A DNA stretch of 14,147 nucleotides from CAZNVB01 sp964651495 (GTDB taxonomy: Bacteria; Acidobacteriota; Aminicenantia; Aminicenantales; UBA8522): contig CAZYWP010000082.1 of assembly GCA_964651495.1 (NCBI GenBank), positions 1 to 14,147 on the forward strand, written 5' to 3'. Both the position numbers and the translations under genes were made by a program. Shown one piece after another: positions 1 to 7,220 of the stretch; the first letter of the stretch is position 1; each line of letters begins with the position of its first letter. The notes under the pieces were generated by a model. That model worked only from the letters and a program-made list of their open reading frames with translations, did no database searches and was not told where the DNA came from.

Positions 1-452
1 ACAACTTCGTCGAAAACAATATCATGGTCGATGTTTCCACCCGGCGGTGGCCCGCTCAAACCGGCCACTTCATGTTCGGGCCGGAAGCTAGAGGGCGATT
101 TCAACGAAATATCATCTACAACTCCTCTGCCGCCGTGAAGTTTCTGCTGAACATGCGCGGCGCGAGTCTGGGCCAGTTCGATGCCGATTTCAACATCTTC
201 TACAGCGCCGGCAATCCTGAGGGAAGCGCGGCCTTTGTCGAGGAGCTCAAAAAGCAGGCGGGCGCTCAGGAGCTGCCGCCGGGCAAAACGATCCTGCACC
301 AGCGGACCGTCTCGGCCGACCCCATGTTCGTGGACCCCACAAAAAAAGATTTCCGGCTGAGGCCCGATTCTCCAGCCTGGAAGCTCGGCTTCAAGCCCAT
401 CGACATGGCCAGCATCGGCCTCACCGCCGACTTTCCCGCGCGCTACCGGTAA
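1..452 (+). CDS. Right-handed beta-helix repeat protein, C-terminal part (partial)
   Basis: This is the 3' end of a gene that begins before the window; the reading frame is open from base 3. About 150 residues are visible, ending with a TAA at 450-452. The pattern of short strands with Asn-rich turns (NNFVENNIMVD near the start, then RNIIYNSS and FNIFYS) and the ending SADPMFVDP, FRLRPDSPAWKLGF is characteristic of the last coils of right-handed parallel beta-helix proteins. These include many secreted polysaccharide lyases and other carbohydrate-active proteins. In that family the 'DP.F.D......L..DSPA...G' block closes the helix. Catalytic residues and any signal peptide would lie upstream and cannot be seen, so substrate and activity are unknown. 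The neighbour downstream is convergent and separated by about 80 bases. Confidence 0.6.
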   Translation, partial: NFVENNIMVDVSTRRWPAQTGHFMFGPEARGRFQRNIIYNSSAAVKFLLNMRGASLGQFDADFNIFYSAGNPEGSAAFVEELKKQAGAQELPPGKTILHQRTVSADPMFVDPTKKDFRLRPDSPAWKLGFKPIDMASIGLTADFPARYR

Positions 453-531
453 GTGCCCGGAAGGATGAAACGGTGCATTCGCAACCCAGACAAGAGCGGA
501 AGCTGCCGCCACATCATTGCCGCCGGGGTCA

Positions 532-1620
532 TCAGAGGTGTTTCCTGAGTTTTTCCAGCCAGTCGGCGAGAACCGTCAAGGTGCCGGGGGCGAAATCTGG
601 CTCCCCTTTTTGTACCTGCCCCATGAGCTCCCGGACGCAACCGGTCTGGGTGGCGTACAGCAGATGGTTGGCGTTGGGGATCATTTCGACTCGATAAAAC
701 ATGTTTCCCGCTGCCTTCAAGGCGTTTCTATACGCCTCCACCCCCTGAACCGGGTTCACGTTTTTGTCCTTATCCCCGAACAAGGCCAGAACGGGGATTC
801 GGATTTCCTTAATGATTTCCATCGGGTCTGTGAACGCGCCGGCCGATTTGTTGGGCGGGGCGAATTTGTCTTCCTCGACCAGGGGCGAAGTGATTCGCAG
901 CAACTGGGCGGCCGGGTGGTTATTGATGTACCCGGCGGCCTCCCGATAATCTTTGTAGTTTTCGGCATAGTACCGCTGGCGATTCAATCTTCCTGCCTTT
1001 TGAGCCTCCTGTGGCGGGTAGTTCTCGCAAATCATGAACTTTTCGAGCAAATAGGTTTCCTGTTCGGCGGCGTTTTCGGCCGGGCAGGCCTCCGCTATCA
1101 TGAAAGCGATATCGGACGAGCTCTTCAAGGCCAGAGGCATGACCACGCCCGCCTGGCTATGGCCGGCTATGCCGATTTGCTTCAGGATGATATCCGGGCG
1201 GCGTTTCAACGTATCCACCTCTTGGCATAGAATCATGGCCCGGTCACGATACACATTCGATATGGTGCCTTTCGAGCTGCCGCTTCCCGGAATGTCATCG
1301 ATGAAAAAGGCGAAACCCGCCTTGAGAAACACCTCGATTTGAGGCTTGAGCAACGGCACCATCATCTGTCGGGTCAGCGGCCCCGAGCCATGCACCCATA
1401 CCACCACCGGATGCTTGGCACCTTTCACCGGGATGTACAGATCGCCCACCACGGTGAAATCACCCGCCGATATAGTGATTTCTTCGGTCCGATATAAATC
1501 CTTGTCTTTTCCCCGCGCCTGGCTATTGAAAAATCCCGTCAGCAAAATCATGGAGGTTAAAAGTAATCGGAAGTCGAGTTCTGCAAAAATATTCCAGTCA
1601 CTCCCGATTGTTTTTTTCAT
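532..1620 (-). CDS. Exported alpha/beta hydrolase (acyl esterase/dienelactone-hydrolase-like)
   Basis: The protein has 362 residues if translation starts at the ATG at 1620, which I prefer over in-frame ATGs at 1641 and 1626. GGAGG lies 6 bases before it and the protein then opens with MKKT, as signal peptides do. Residues 18-32 are hydrophobic (LLLTSMILLTG), so export or membrane anchoring is likely. The alpha/beta-hydrolase landmarks are present in order: oxyanion-hole HGSGP at 78-82, nucleophile elbow GHSQAG with Ser155, acid Asp283 or Asp285 in FGDKDKNV, and catalytic His319 in NANHLL. The long insertion between about 180 and 260 is a lid or cap region as in acyl-CoA thioesterase/dienelactone-hydrolase relatives. 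The substrate is probably an ester or thioester, but nothing in the context fixes it. It stands alone, with no co-directional gene close by. Confidence 0.85.
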   Translation of the reverse strand: MKKTIGSDWNIFAELDFRLLLTSMILLTGFFNSQARGKDKDLYRTEEITISAGDFTVVGDLYIPVKGAKHPVVVWVHGSGPLTRQMMVPLLKPQIEVFLKAGFAFFIDDIPGSGSSKGTISNVYRDRAMILCQEVDTLKRRPDIILKQIGIAGHSQAGVVMPLALKSSSDIAFMIAEACPAENAAEQETYLLEKFMICENYPPQEAQKAGRLNRQRYYAENYKDYREAAGYINNHPAAQLLRITSPLVEEDKFAPPNKSAGAFTDPMEIIKEIRIPVLALFGDKDKNVNPVQGVEAYRNALKAAGNMFYRVEMIPNANHLLYATQTGCVRELMGQVQKGEPDFAPGTLTVLADWLEKLRKHL

Positions 1621-1641
1621 CTCCATCCTCCGAAGCGGCAA

Positions 1642-2030
1642 ATTGCGCTAGCGCTGTCCATTTGGATAGACGGAGCCGGTTGGGCCGAAGTTCCAGGAGG
1701 CTTCACTCATTTTGATAGAACAAAAGTTTCTACCTAAAGTCGAACTTCGGTTACATCTGCCCTCGTTTTCTCGCTTCCTGGATCCTAAGGGTCCGGGCGA
1801 AGGGAAGGACCTGCGAAGCCAGAGAAGCGACCTCCTCAAGGCTCCCCCCGCCGAGTATGCAGAGGTCACGTTCAGGAAAAAAAATGAATTGCACAGGAAA
1901 TCTTGATAGCCGCTGAAGTTAGGGTGGGTATTTTTCATGATTCTCTCCTTACCCGGGAGGCGAGGTCTCTCGGATTTCCCGCCCTTTTGGGCGTCACTGC
2001 GGCTCTTTGACCCGCCAGGAATGATTCCCG
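1642..2030. other. Intergenic region with several inverted repeats
   Basis: This is about 390 bases without a convincing gene, apart from the doubtful minus-strand ORF. Visible structure: a perfect 10-base palindrome GCGCTAGCGC at 1646-1655 just upstream of the hydrolase start; a 9-base inverted repeat CCGAAGTTC (1685-1693) / GAACTTCGG (1742-1750); a hairpin CGCCC-TTTT-GGGCG around 1979-1992; and the palindrome GGAATGATTCC at 2018-2028, ten bases upstream of the -35 box at 2038. The last could be an operator for the GT39 promoter, but one copy proves nothing. I could not match the leader to a known riboswitch class by eye. Confidence 0.4.
1648..1938 (-). CDS. Doubtful 96-residue ORF with a strong ribosome site
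   Basis: I do not recognise this ORF. Its ATG at 1938 is preceded by AAGGAG with 6 bases of spacing, one of the best Shine-Dalgarno matches in the window, and its stop lies 27 bases before the hydrolase start. That would suit a small leader gene. However, after the first 20 or so residues (MKNTHPNFSGYQDFL) the translation becomes rich in Arg, Ser, Gly and Asn with no domain pattern, signal peptide or membrane segment. This looks like non-coding DNA read by chance. It could be the 5' stump of a deleted gene followed by unrelated sequence. I keep it as a low-confidence entry because of the ribosome site only. Confidence 0.2.
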   Translation of the reverse strand: MKNTHPNFSGYQDFLCNSFFFLNVTSAYSAGGALRRSLLWLRRSFPSPGPLGSRKRENEGRCNRSSTLGRNFCSIKMSEASWNFGPTGSVYPNGQR

Positions 2031-2031
2031 A

Positions 2032-2099
2032 CCGTCCTTGACATCTCATCGAGCCATACTCTATGCTCCCCCACGATGGATGGGATCATCGAGGCCAAA
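2032..2099 (+). promoter_or_regulatory. Promoter and conserved leader, copy A (for the GT39 gene)
   Basis: TTGACA at 2038-2043 and TATGCT at 2062-2067 are separated by 18 bases, a good sigma-70-type arrangement, with transcription expected to start near 2073-2075. The same -35, -10 and downstream bases recur at 7638-7709. The two copies agree at 12 of 12 positions through the -35 box (CCGTCCTTGACA). They agree at 16 of 18 from the -10 to GATGG and 17 of 20 in the following ATGGGAT...GAGGC block, but at only 6 of 18 positions in the spacer. An ATG inside the -10 box (2063) begins an open frame but cannot be the real start if this promoter is used. Confidence 0.65.
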
Positions 2100-2137
2100 A
2101 TTCGTCTGCGGCCGGCGGAGCGGAAAACCAAATTCCT

Positions 2138-3952
2138 ATGATACGGAAATCGATGAGCGCCAGGACGATCGTCAGCGGCATTTTTTTGTTTCTTGTTCTT
2201 CTGACAGGAATTCTCTGTTTCCGGGATTATGGCATCAACTGGGATGAGCCCGTCCATCAATGGAGGGGACAGGCCGTTCTCGATTACATCCTCAAAGGAG
2301 ACCGCCGGCTGATCGACAGCGAGATCCAGAGGTCCTACGGCCCCTTTCCCGATATTATTTTGGCCGCTGTCGAAAGGGCGTTCGGTAATCCTCCGGACAC
2401 GCGGTCTCTCTATCTGTCCAGGCGCCTGATGCTCTTTCTGATTTTCTATCTCGGAGTCGTTTTTTTCTTCCTTCTAGGAAAGAAGATATATCAAAGTTGG
2501 ATTATCGGGCTGCTGGGCAGTCTCTTTCTCGTCCTGAGCCCGCGTATCTTTGCTCATTCTTTCCACAACGCCAAGGATATCCCGCTTATGGCGGCCATGG
2601 TCATCGCTTTTTATACACTTGTTCGATACATTGAGAAACCCAGCGGCGGGCGGCTCGCCGTTCATGCTCTGGCCTGTGCCGTGGCCACCGAGGTCCGCAT
2701 CATCGGGATTCTCTCATTCTGCCTGACAGGAGCCGCGTTTCTCTTCCTCATATGGGAAAATCGCAAGGAAAAAACGAAAGTGCTCCGCTTTCTCAAACAG
2801 GCTGCGGTTTTCGGGCCGCTGTATATCGCCCTCATCGTGCTTCTGTGGCCGACCTTATGGGAGAACCCGGTCGGCCGGTTCATCGACATCATCCATTTTT
2901 CGACCAACCTCCCCTGGGGAGGAATGCTCCTTTATGGTGGACAATTTTTCCGCGATGGCGAGCTGCCCTGGCACTACATCCCCGTCTGGATCGCTGTTTC
3001 CACTCCGCTTCTCTATCTAGGTCTCTCCGTCCTGGGAGTCTTCGGATTTTTCACGGACTTTATCGGGAGACGCCGGTCCGGCCACGAGAGGCGCATCCCG
3101 GAATATTTGATCCTTCTCTGGTTCTTCGTTCCCCCGCTTCTGACAATCCTTTTCCAGGTCCATACTTTCGATGAGTGGCGCCATCTTTTTTACATCTATC
3201 CCGCCCTGCTCCTGATCGGCCTCGGAGGATTATCGACGGCTACTGAGGCGGCGAGAAAATTCCTCCCGGCCAAGAACGGACTTCCAGCTCGGTTCATTTC
3301 AGCGGCTCTCGTCCTCATCATCCTCGGAGGGACCGTCCCCGTCGCGCTTTTCATGGTCAGGAACCACCCCCACGAGAACATCTATTTCAACCGGCTGGCC
3401 GGCCGGGATATGGCGGCTATCGGGCAAAAATTCGAATTGGACTACTGGGGGAATTCTTACAAGCAGGGACTGGAATACATCTTAAGGATGGATCCTCGGA
3501 AAGTCATCACCGTGGCGGTCGACAATCGTCCCGGAGAATTCAACGCCATGATCCTCCCGCGGGACGAGCGCCGCAGGCTCGTCTGCATCCTTCCGCTGGC
3601 GCTGGACATCGCCCAAAATCCGGAAATTCAGAGTTTTGTGGACCGCCATCCGGGAAGGTACTCCCTCCGTGCTGGAAACGACAAGCTCATTATCAGGGGC
3701 AGAATGACGCCGGGGGAAAGAGAGGAACTGCTGGAAATATTCCAAACTCCCATGAAACGGCAGGCCGTCGAAAAGACTTATCAAAAATCCCAGGCGCTGG
3801 AAACGGCGGACTATTTCTTAACCAACTACCGACTTCACCCGGACGAATTTCCTCTGGAGAAGGTGCATTCAATAAAGGTGGGGACGGCATCCATCCTGGG
3901 GATTTACAGACTGACTCCACAACGCCCGCAGAACGGAATTTCCCCCGACTGA
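2138..3952 (+). CDS. GT39-type integral membrane glycosyltransferase
   Basis: The protein has 604 residues from the ATG at 2138; the ATG at 2153 is equally possible because neither has a strong ribosome site. The frame is open back to 2063, but that ATG lies in the promoter -10 box. After one N-terminal membrane helix (about residues 11-27) comes YGINWDEPVH, with Asp36-Glu37 in the first periplasmic loop. This is the catalytic acidic motif of the PMT/ArnT/RgtA-like GT-C families. Many further hydrophobic segments follow up to about residue 420, and a soluble C-terminal part of about 180 residues closes the protein. GT-C enzymes move a sugar from a polyprenyl-phosphate donor to an acceptor on the outer face of the inner membrane. 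The gene converges on the methyltransferase with a 3-base gap. A GT2 enzyme that could make its lipid-linked donor is encoded nearby on the other strand; the link is inference. Confidence 0.85.
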   Translation: MIRKSMSARTIVSGIFLFLVLLTGILCFRDYGINWDEPVHQWRGQAVLDYILKGDRRLIDSEIQRSYGPFPDIILAAVERAFGNPPDTRSLYLSRRLMLFLIFYLGVVFFFLLGKKIYQSWIIGLLGSLFLVLSPRIFAHSFHNAKDIPLMAAMVIAFYTLVRYIEKPSGGRLAVHALACAVATEVRIIGILSFCLTGAAFLFLIWENRKEKTKVLRFLKQAAVFGPLYIALIVLLWPTLWENPVGRFIDIIHFSTNLPWGGMLLYGGQFFRDGELPWHYIPVWIAVSTPLLYLGLSVLGVFGFFTDFIGRRRSGHERRIPEYLILLWFFVPPLLTILFQVHTFDEWRHLFYIYPALLLIGLGGLSTATEAARKFLPAKNGLPARFISAALVLIILGGTVPVALFMVRNHPHENIYFNRLAGRDMAAIGQKFELDYWGNSYKQGLEYILRMDPRKVITVAVDNRPGEFNAMILPRDERRRLVCILPLALDIAQNPEIQSFVDRHPGRYSLRAGNDKLIIRGRMTPGEREELLEIFQTPMKRQAVEKTYQKSQALETADYFLTNYRLHPDEFPLEKVHSIKVGTASILGIYRLTPQRPQNGISPD

Positions 3953-3955
3953 AGA

Positions 3956-4699
3956 TCACCTCTTTTGGGCTAAGAGCAGAAGAGAGCTGCCAAACGGCAG
4001 ACGAACGTGTTTCAGCAGGAAGGATTCCAGCCTGAAGACCCGGAACATCAGGGCGTTAGTCAACCGGTTGAGCTTTTTCAGGTTGGAAACGGGAATATCC
4101 CCCTCCATCTTCCGGATCCTCTCCCATAATCTTAAAACGACCAAAGGGAGGAAAAAGAAAAATTGGAAGTGACTCATCCGTCGCACGGCCAGGCCGGCCC
4201 GGGCCGTCCTCCGGCCGAGCGCTCGTCTGGTGTATCTTTCCCGGACGTGAAAGGCCCGGTCATGGCGGCTCAAGAGGAACGGAAAGGCGGAATCGGTCAG
4301 CAGCAAGAAACCCCCTTTCTTAAGGATCCGCCGGACATCGCCGAGCACGTCTACGTCCGAGATGATGCTCCGGTGCGATAGGACATCCAACAAGAGCACG
4401 ACATCAAAGGTTCCCTCGGAAAAAGGTAAATTCTGGATGTCGGCCCGGAGGACATTGTTCAATCCTCTCATCCGGCAGAACCGGAGAGCTTCGGGTTCAT
4501 GATCCAGGCCAACCGCGGCTCCAAAAGGCTGGACAGCCCGGAGGTTGATGCCGGTGCCGCAGCCGGCGTCGAGGAGGCGGGCCTTCCCGGGCTGAAGCCC
4601 GAGGGATCGCAGAGCGCTGAGGATGATCTCCCGCCGGCCGGCGAACCACCAGTAGTCCTGCTCGAGTTCGTAGTGCTTGAAATATTCCTGCTTCTCCAT
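3956..4699 (-). CDS. Class I SAM-dependent methyltransferase (glycan-cluster type)
   Basis: The protein has 247 residues and is the last gene of the minus-strand operon. Its ATG lies 6 bases after the stop of the aminotransferase, with no clear ribosome site of its own, so translation is probably coupled. The N-terminus (HYELEQDYWWFAGRR) is a signature seen in methyltransferases of surface-polysaccharide loci. Motif I is LLDAGCGTG at 42-50, Asp66 in GLDHEP should hold the ribose of SAM, RADIQNLPF is at 86-94, and LLLDVLSH is at 102-109. A hydrophobic stretch near 180-195 (FQFFFFLPLVVL) suggests membrane association. The target is unknown; a sugar hydroxyl or amino group, or a lipid-linked intermediate, fits the context. 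The family assignment is firm and the substrate is not. Confidence 0.85.
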   Translation of the reverse strand: MEKQEYFKHYELEQDYWWFAGRREIILSALRSLGLQPGKARLLDAGCGTGINLRAVQPFGAAVGLDHEPEALRFCRMRGLNNVLRADIQNLPFSEGTFDVVLLLDVLSHRSIISDVDVLGDVRRILKKGGFLLLTDSAFPFLLSRHDRAFHVRERYTRRALGRRTARAGLAVRRMSHFQFFFFLPLVVLRLWERIRKMEGDIPVSNLKKLNRLTNALMFRVFRLESFLLKHVRLPFGSSLLLLAQKR

Positions 4700-4705
4700 C
4701 TGCGG

Positions 4706-5896
4706 TCAGAAGGCGGCTCGGGCGATCTCCCTGACCTCCGTGCACACGGTGCTTATCTGCTCTGGCGTCAGCGCCAGCCCGGAAGGGAAATACAGGCCCT
4801 TGACGGAAAGATCATCCGAAACCGGAAAGGAGCGGCCCCGGAGTTCTTCCCTATCCAGGAAGAGAGGCTGCCGGTGGACCGGGATGAAGAACGTCCGGGT
4901 GTCCACTCCCCTCTCCTTTAACCGCTCCATCAGTCCGTCCCGGGAGAGCCCGAATTCTTCTTCCACAAGGACCGCGTACATCCAGTAAACACACCGCGCC
5001 CAAGGTTTTTCCCGCGGCAGGGTTAGGCCTTTGATTCCCGCCAGCAGCTCTCTATAGATGTTCGCCATTTTCTGTTTGATCCCGATAAACCGGTCGATTT
5101 CCTCGAGCTGGGCGAGCCCGACAGCAGCCTGGAGGTTGGTCATGCGGTAGTTGAACCCGAGGTCCGTATGGAGAAACCGGCGCCGAGGATCGTGAGCCAG
5201 GTCCTTGAGCTTGCGGGCCCTCTCGGCCAGGCGGTCGTCGTTGGTCACGACCATGCCCCCCTCGCCGGTGGTGATGATTTTATTACCATAAAAGCTGAAG
5301 CAGCCCGCATCGCCGATCGCTCCGGCCGGAATCGGCACGTCACTTTTTCCCGCGGGATAGAAAAGGGCGCCGTGGGCCTCGGCGGCGTCCTCGATGACGG
5401 TCAGGTTGTAGAGACGGGCGAGCTCCAGAATCTCATCCATGGCGCACGGATGTCCATAAAGATGGACGGGGACGATCGCCCGGACGGTCAGCCCCGTAAT
5501 TTTGTCCACGAGTTTCTTCTCAGCCGGATGAAAAATACACGCGCGGGTGATGTACTCCCTGATTCCGGCCGGGTCGATGTTGTAAGTCTCACGGTCCACA
5601 TCAACGAAGATGGGCCGGGCTCCAGTGTAAACCACCGCATAGGGGACGGCGATCATCGTCAGGTCCGGGATGATGACGGCATCGCCGGGCCCCAGCCCCA
5701 GGCTGGCCATGGCCAGGTGGAGCGCCGTCGTCCCGCTCGTCGTGGTGACGGCATGCTTGACCCCCAGGTGCGCGGCGTACTCCTCTTCGAACCGCCGGAT
5801 GAAGCGTCCCGCCGAGGAGATCCAGCCCGTTTCGACGCACTCGGTTACATAGCGGAGAGTGTTTTTTGCCAGCAGCGGTTCGTTGACCGGGATCAT
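4706..5896 (-). CDS. DegT/DnrJ/EryC1/StrS aminotransferase, perosamine-synthase-like
   Basis: The protein is 396 residues, the usual length for these PLP enzymes, which transaminate a keto group on a nucleotide-linked deoxysugar. The N-terminal MIPVNEPLL and WISSAG are typical of the perosamine synthase (RfbE/Per) branch. SGTTALH at 54-60 contacts the cofactor phosphate, Asp170 in IEDAAEAHG pairs with the pyridine nitrogen, and Lys206 in FYGNKIITTGEGG forms the Schiff base. VHLYGHPCAMDEI is also typical of that branch. GDP-4-keto-6-deoxymannose is a plausible substrate, but related enzymes use other 4-keto or 3-keto sugars and I cannot separate them by eye. The start lies 12 bases after the cupin stop and has no recognisable ribosome site; the next in-frame Met is at residue 81, so the start is secure. 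Confidence 0.9.
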   Translation of the reverse strand: MIPVNEPLLAKNTLRYVTECVETGWISSAGRFIRRFEEEYAAHLGVKHAVTTTSGTTALHLAMASLGLGPGDAVIIPDLTMIAVPYAVVYTGARPIFVDVDRETYNIDPAGIREYITRACIFHPAEKKLVDKITGLTVRAIVPVHLYGHPCAMDEILELARLYNLTVIEDAAEAHGALFYPAGKSDVPIPAGAIGDAGCFSFYGNKIITTGEGGMVVTNDDRLAERARKLKDLAHDPRRRFLHTDLGFNYRMTNLQAAVGLAQLEEIDRFIGIKQKMANIYRELLAGIKGLTLPREKPWARCVYWMYAVLVEEEFGLSRDGLMERLKERGVDTRTFFIPVHRQPLFLDREELRGRSFPVSDDLSVKGLYFPSGLALTPEQISTVCTEVREIARAAF

Positions 5897-5908
5897 GGGA
5901 AGGCTGCG

Positions 5909-6313
5909 CTAAAAATATTCCTTGTCGACAAACCCGGCATACGGTCCTTGCTTGACTTCGATGAGCTTGGCTTCTTCCAGGACTTTGACCCTGTGCCCCC
6001 CGGCGGCGAGCAAAACGGCATCGCCGGCCTTGAGGATCAGCGTTTTCAGAATCCCGCCTTCATCGTTGTAGATCTCGATCTTGACTTTTCCCTCGAGCAC
6101 GACCAGCACCTCCTGGGTCCGGTGGATCTCGCGGCGGACATGCTTGTGGCGGTGGCGGTCGACGATCTTGCCTTTTTTATGGACGAGCATCCCGAGCTGC
6201 TGGGAAAATTCACCCGGAGTGAAAAAATGCACCCCCGGAGCGCTGAATCCTCTCCTCAGCACGATGGCGAAAACCTGTTCGCCCTGCGTGATCCGGTCGA
6301 TGAATTTAGCCAT
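5909..6313 (-). CDS. Single-domain cupin protein of a sugar-modification operon
   Basis: The protein has 134 residues. It carries a cupin barrel with probable metal ligands His54, His56, Glu68 and His107: DRHRHKH at 52-58, TQEVLVVLEGKV at 66-77, and KAGDAVLLAAGGH at 95-107. The ending EVKQGPYAGFVDKEYF is typical of small cupins found next to DegT aminotransferases in surface-glycan loci. Sugar epimerases and ketoisomerases use the same fold, so a role in modifying a nucleotide sugar is possible, but binding or regulation cannot be excluded. The ribosome site AGGAGG sits inside the last codons of the upstream GT2 gene, whose stop is only 4 bases from this ATG, so the two are translationally coupled. 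Confidence 0.8.
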   Translation of the reverse strand: MAKFIDRITQGEQVFAIVLRRGFSAPGVHFFTPGEFSQQLGMLVHKKGKIVDRHRHKHVRREIHRTQEVLVVLEGKVKIEIYNDEGGILKTLILKAGDAVLLAAGGHRVKVLEEAKLIEVKQGPYAGFVDKEYF

Positions 6314-6317
6314 GCTT

Positions 6318-7106
6318 TCACCCTCCTCTATGGGGACTTGACCGGGAAAACTTGAGTTTGACGGTCAGCCAGAAATATTTTCGTCCTCTTTTCAGATAAT
6401 GAAGGAGGTTCGTGCCGGTTTTTGAGGTCCCCATTCTCCTGGAAAGAGAGACATAAGGGATCTCCAGAAGCCGGTATCCCCCTTTTTTTGCCAGATGGGC
6501 CAGGGCGATAAAATATTCTCCGTAGTCTCCCCGCAGTCCGGTCTCCCGCACGACCTGTTTCTTGACGGCCACAAACCCGCTGGTATAGTCGCTGACCTCA
6601 GAACCCAGCCAGGTCCGGATAAAGCGGTTGAGGATACGGCTCAAGAGATAGGCCAGGACAGTGTCTTTGCTTCCCGTAATGATCTCGACTCCCCCGCCCG
6701 CAACAAAGCGGCTGCCAAAGACCATATCATAGCCTTCGCGGATTTTCTTGAGAAACGTCCCGAGCAGCGAGGGCGGCATGGAGAGGTCGCAGTCCATCCA
6801 GGCGACGACATCGGCCCCGGCCAGGTCGACTCCGGCTCGGAGGGCTGAGACCAGGCCCCGCTCGGATGTCCTCCGCAAAAGGCGGAGGCGGCCGTGCGTC
6901 CTGATCATCTCCTCGACCACCGCCCAGGTGCCGTCGGGAGAATCGTCGTCCACCACGATCACTTCGGCGCCGTCCCCGAGGGATTGAAAGGTCTGTTCAA
7001 CCAAAGGGCTGATATTCTCTCTTTCGTTGTAAGTCGGGAGAATGACCGAAATCGATGGCCGCGTGGAGGCTGCTGTTTCCATTCTGCCGTTTTCGCCCTC
7101 AGGCAT
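6318..7106 (-). CDS. GT2 glycosyltransferase, polyprenyl-phosphate mannose synthase-like
   Basis: The protein has 262 residues and is the first gene of the minus-strand operon. GT-A fold motifs are clear: VILPTYNERENI at 21-32, VVDDDSPDGT at 51-60, the DxD-type DCDLS at 105-109 followed by PP, FGSRF at 130-134, and SDYTSGF at 172-178. This order is that of the dolichyl-phosphate mannose synthase (DPM1) group, which transfers a sugar from a nucleotide to a polyprenyl phosphate on the cytoplasmic side of the membrane. No C-terminal membrane domain such as GtrA is present. The ATG at 7106 lacks a convincing ribosome site; the ATG at 7082 is an alternative. The pairing with a GT39 enzyme nearby supports a lipid-linked-sugar role. 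The sugar itself is unknown. Confidence 0.87.
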   Translation of the reverse strand: MPEGENGRMETAASTRPSISVILPTYNERENISPLVEQTFQSLGDGAEVIVVDDDSPDGTWAVVEEMIRTHGRLRLLRRTSERGLVSALRAGVDLAGADVVAWMDCDLSMPPSLLGTFLKKIREGYDMVFGSRFVAGGGVEIITGSKDTVLAYLLSRILNRFIRTWLGSEVSDYTSGFVAVKKQVVRETGLRGDYGEYFIALAHLAKKGGYRLLEIPYVSLSRRMGTSKTGTNLLHYLKRGRKYFWLTVKLKFSRSSPHRGG

Positions 7107-7132
7107 CAGGCTGGCGTTATTCAGGGAGGTTA

Positions 7133-7162
7133 TTCATATCACATAACTTCTCCGGTTGGCAA
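7133..7162 (-). promoter_or_regulatory. Probable promoter of the GT2-cupin-DegT-methyltransferase operon
   Basis: Reading the minus strand, TTGCCA (7162-7157) and TATGAA (7138-7133) are separated by 18 bases. The predicted start of transcription falls near 7126, about 20 bases before the GT2 ATG. The 18-base spacer and the TATG-type -10 resemble the two stronger promoters at 2038 and 7644. The downstream leader they share is absent here. Confidence 0.4.
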
Positions 7163-7220
7163 ATCCGCCTCGATTTCGAACTCTGCGACACGAGCACCGC
7201 TCTTGCCGGGGCCGTTTTCT

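Noticed and set aside
517..1230. A 237-codon plus-strand frame
   Set aside because: It lies fully antisense to the alpha/beta hydrolase, whose catalytic motifs are intact.
1939..2010. A riboswitch in the minus-strand leader before 1938
   Set aside because: A small hairpin and purine-rich stretches are present, but the bases do not match the conserved cores of cyclic-di-GMP, TPP, cobalamin, glycine or fluoride classes as I know them.
5168..6355. A 395-codon open frame on the plus strand
   Set aside because: It is antisense to the DegT and cupin genes, has no domain pattern, and arises from GC-rich codon use on the other strand.
6894..7220. Plus-strand open frame leading into the transposase remnant
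   Set aside because: Most of it is antisense to the GT2 gene and its operon promoter; transposase similarity begins only near 7221.
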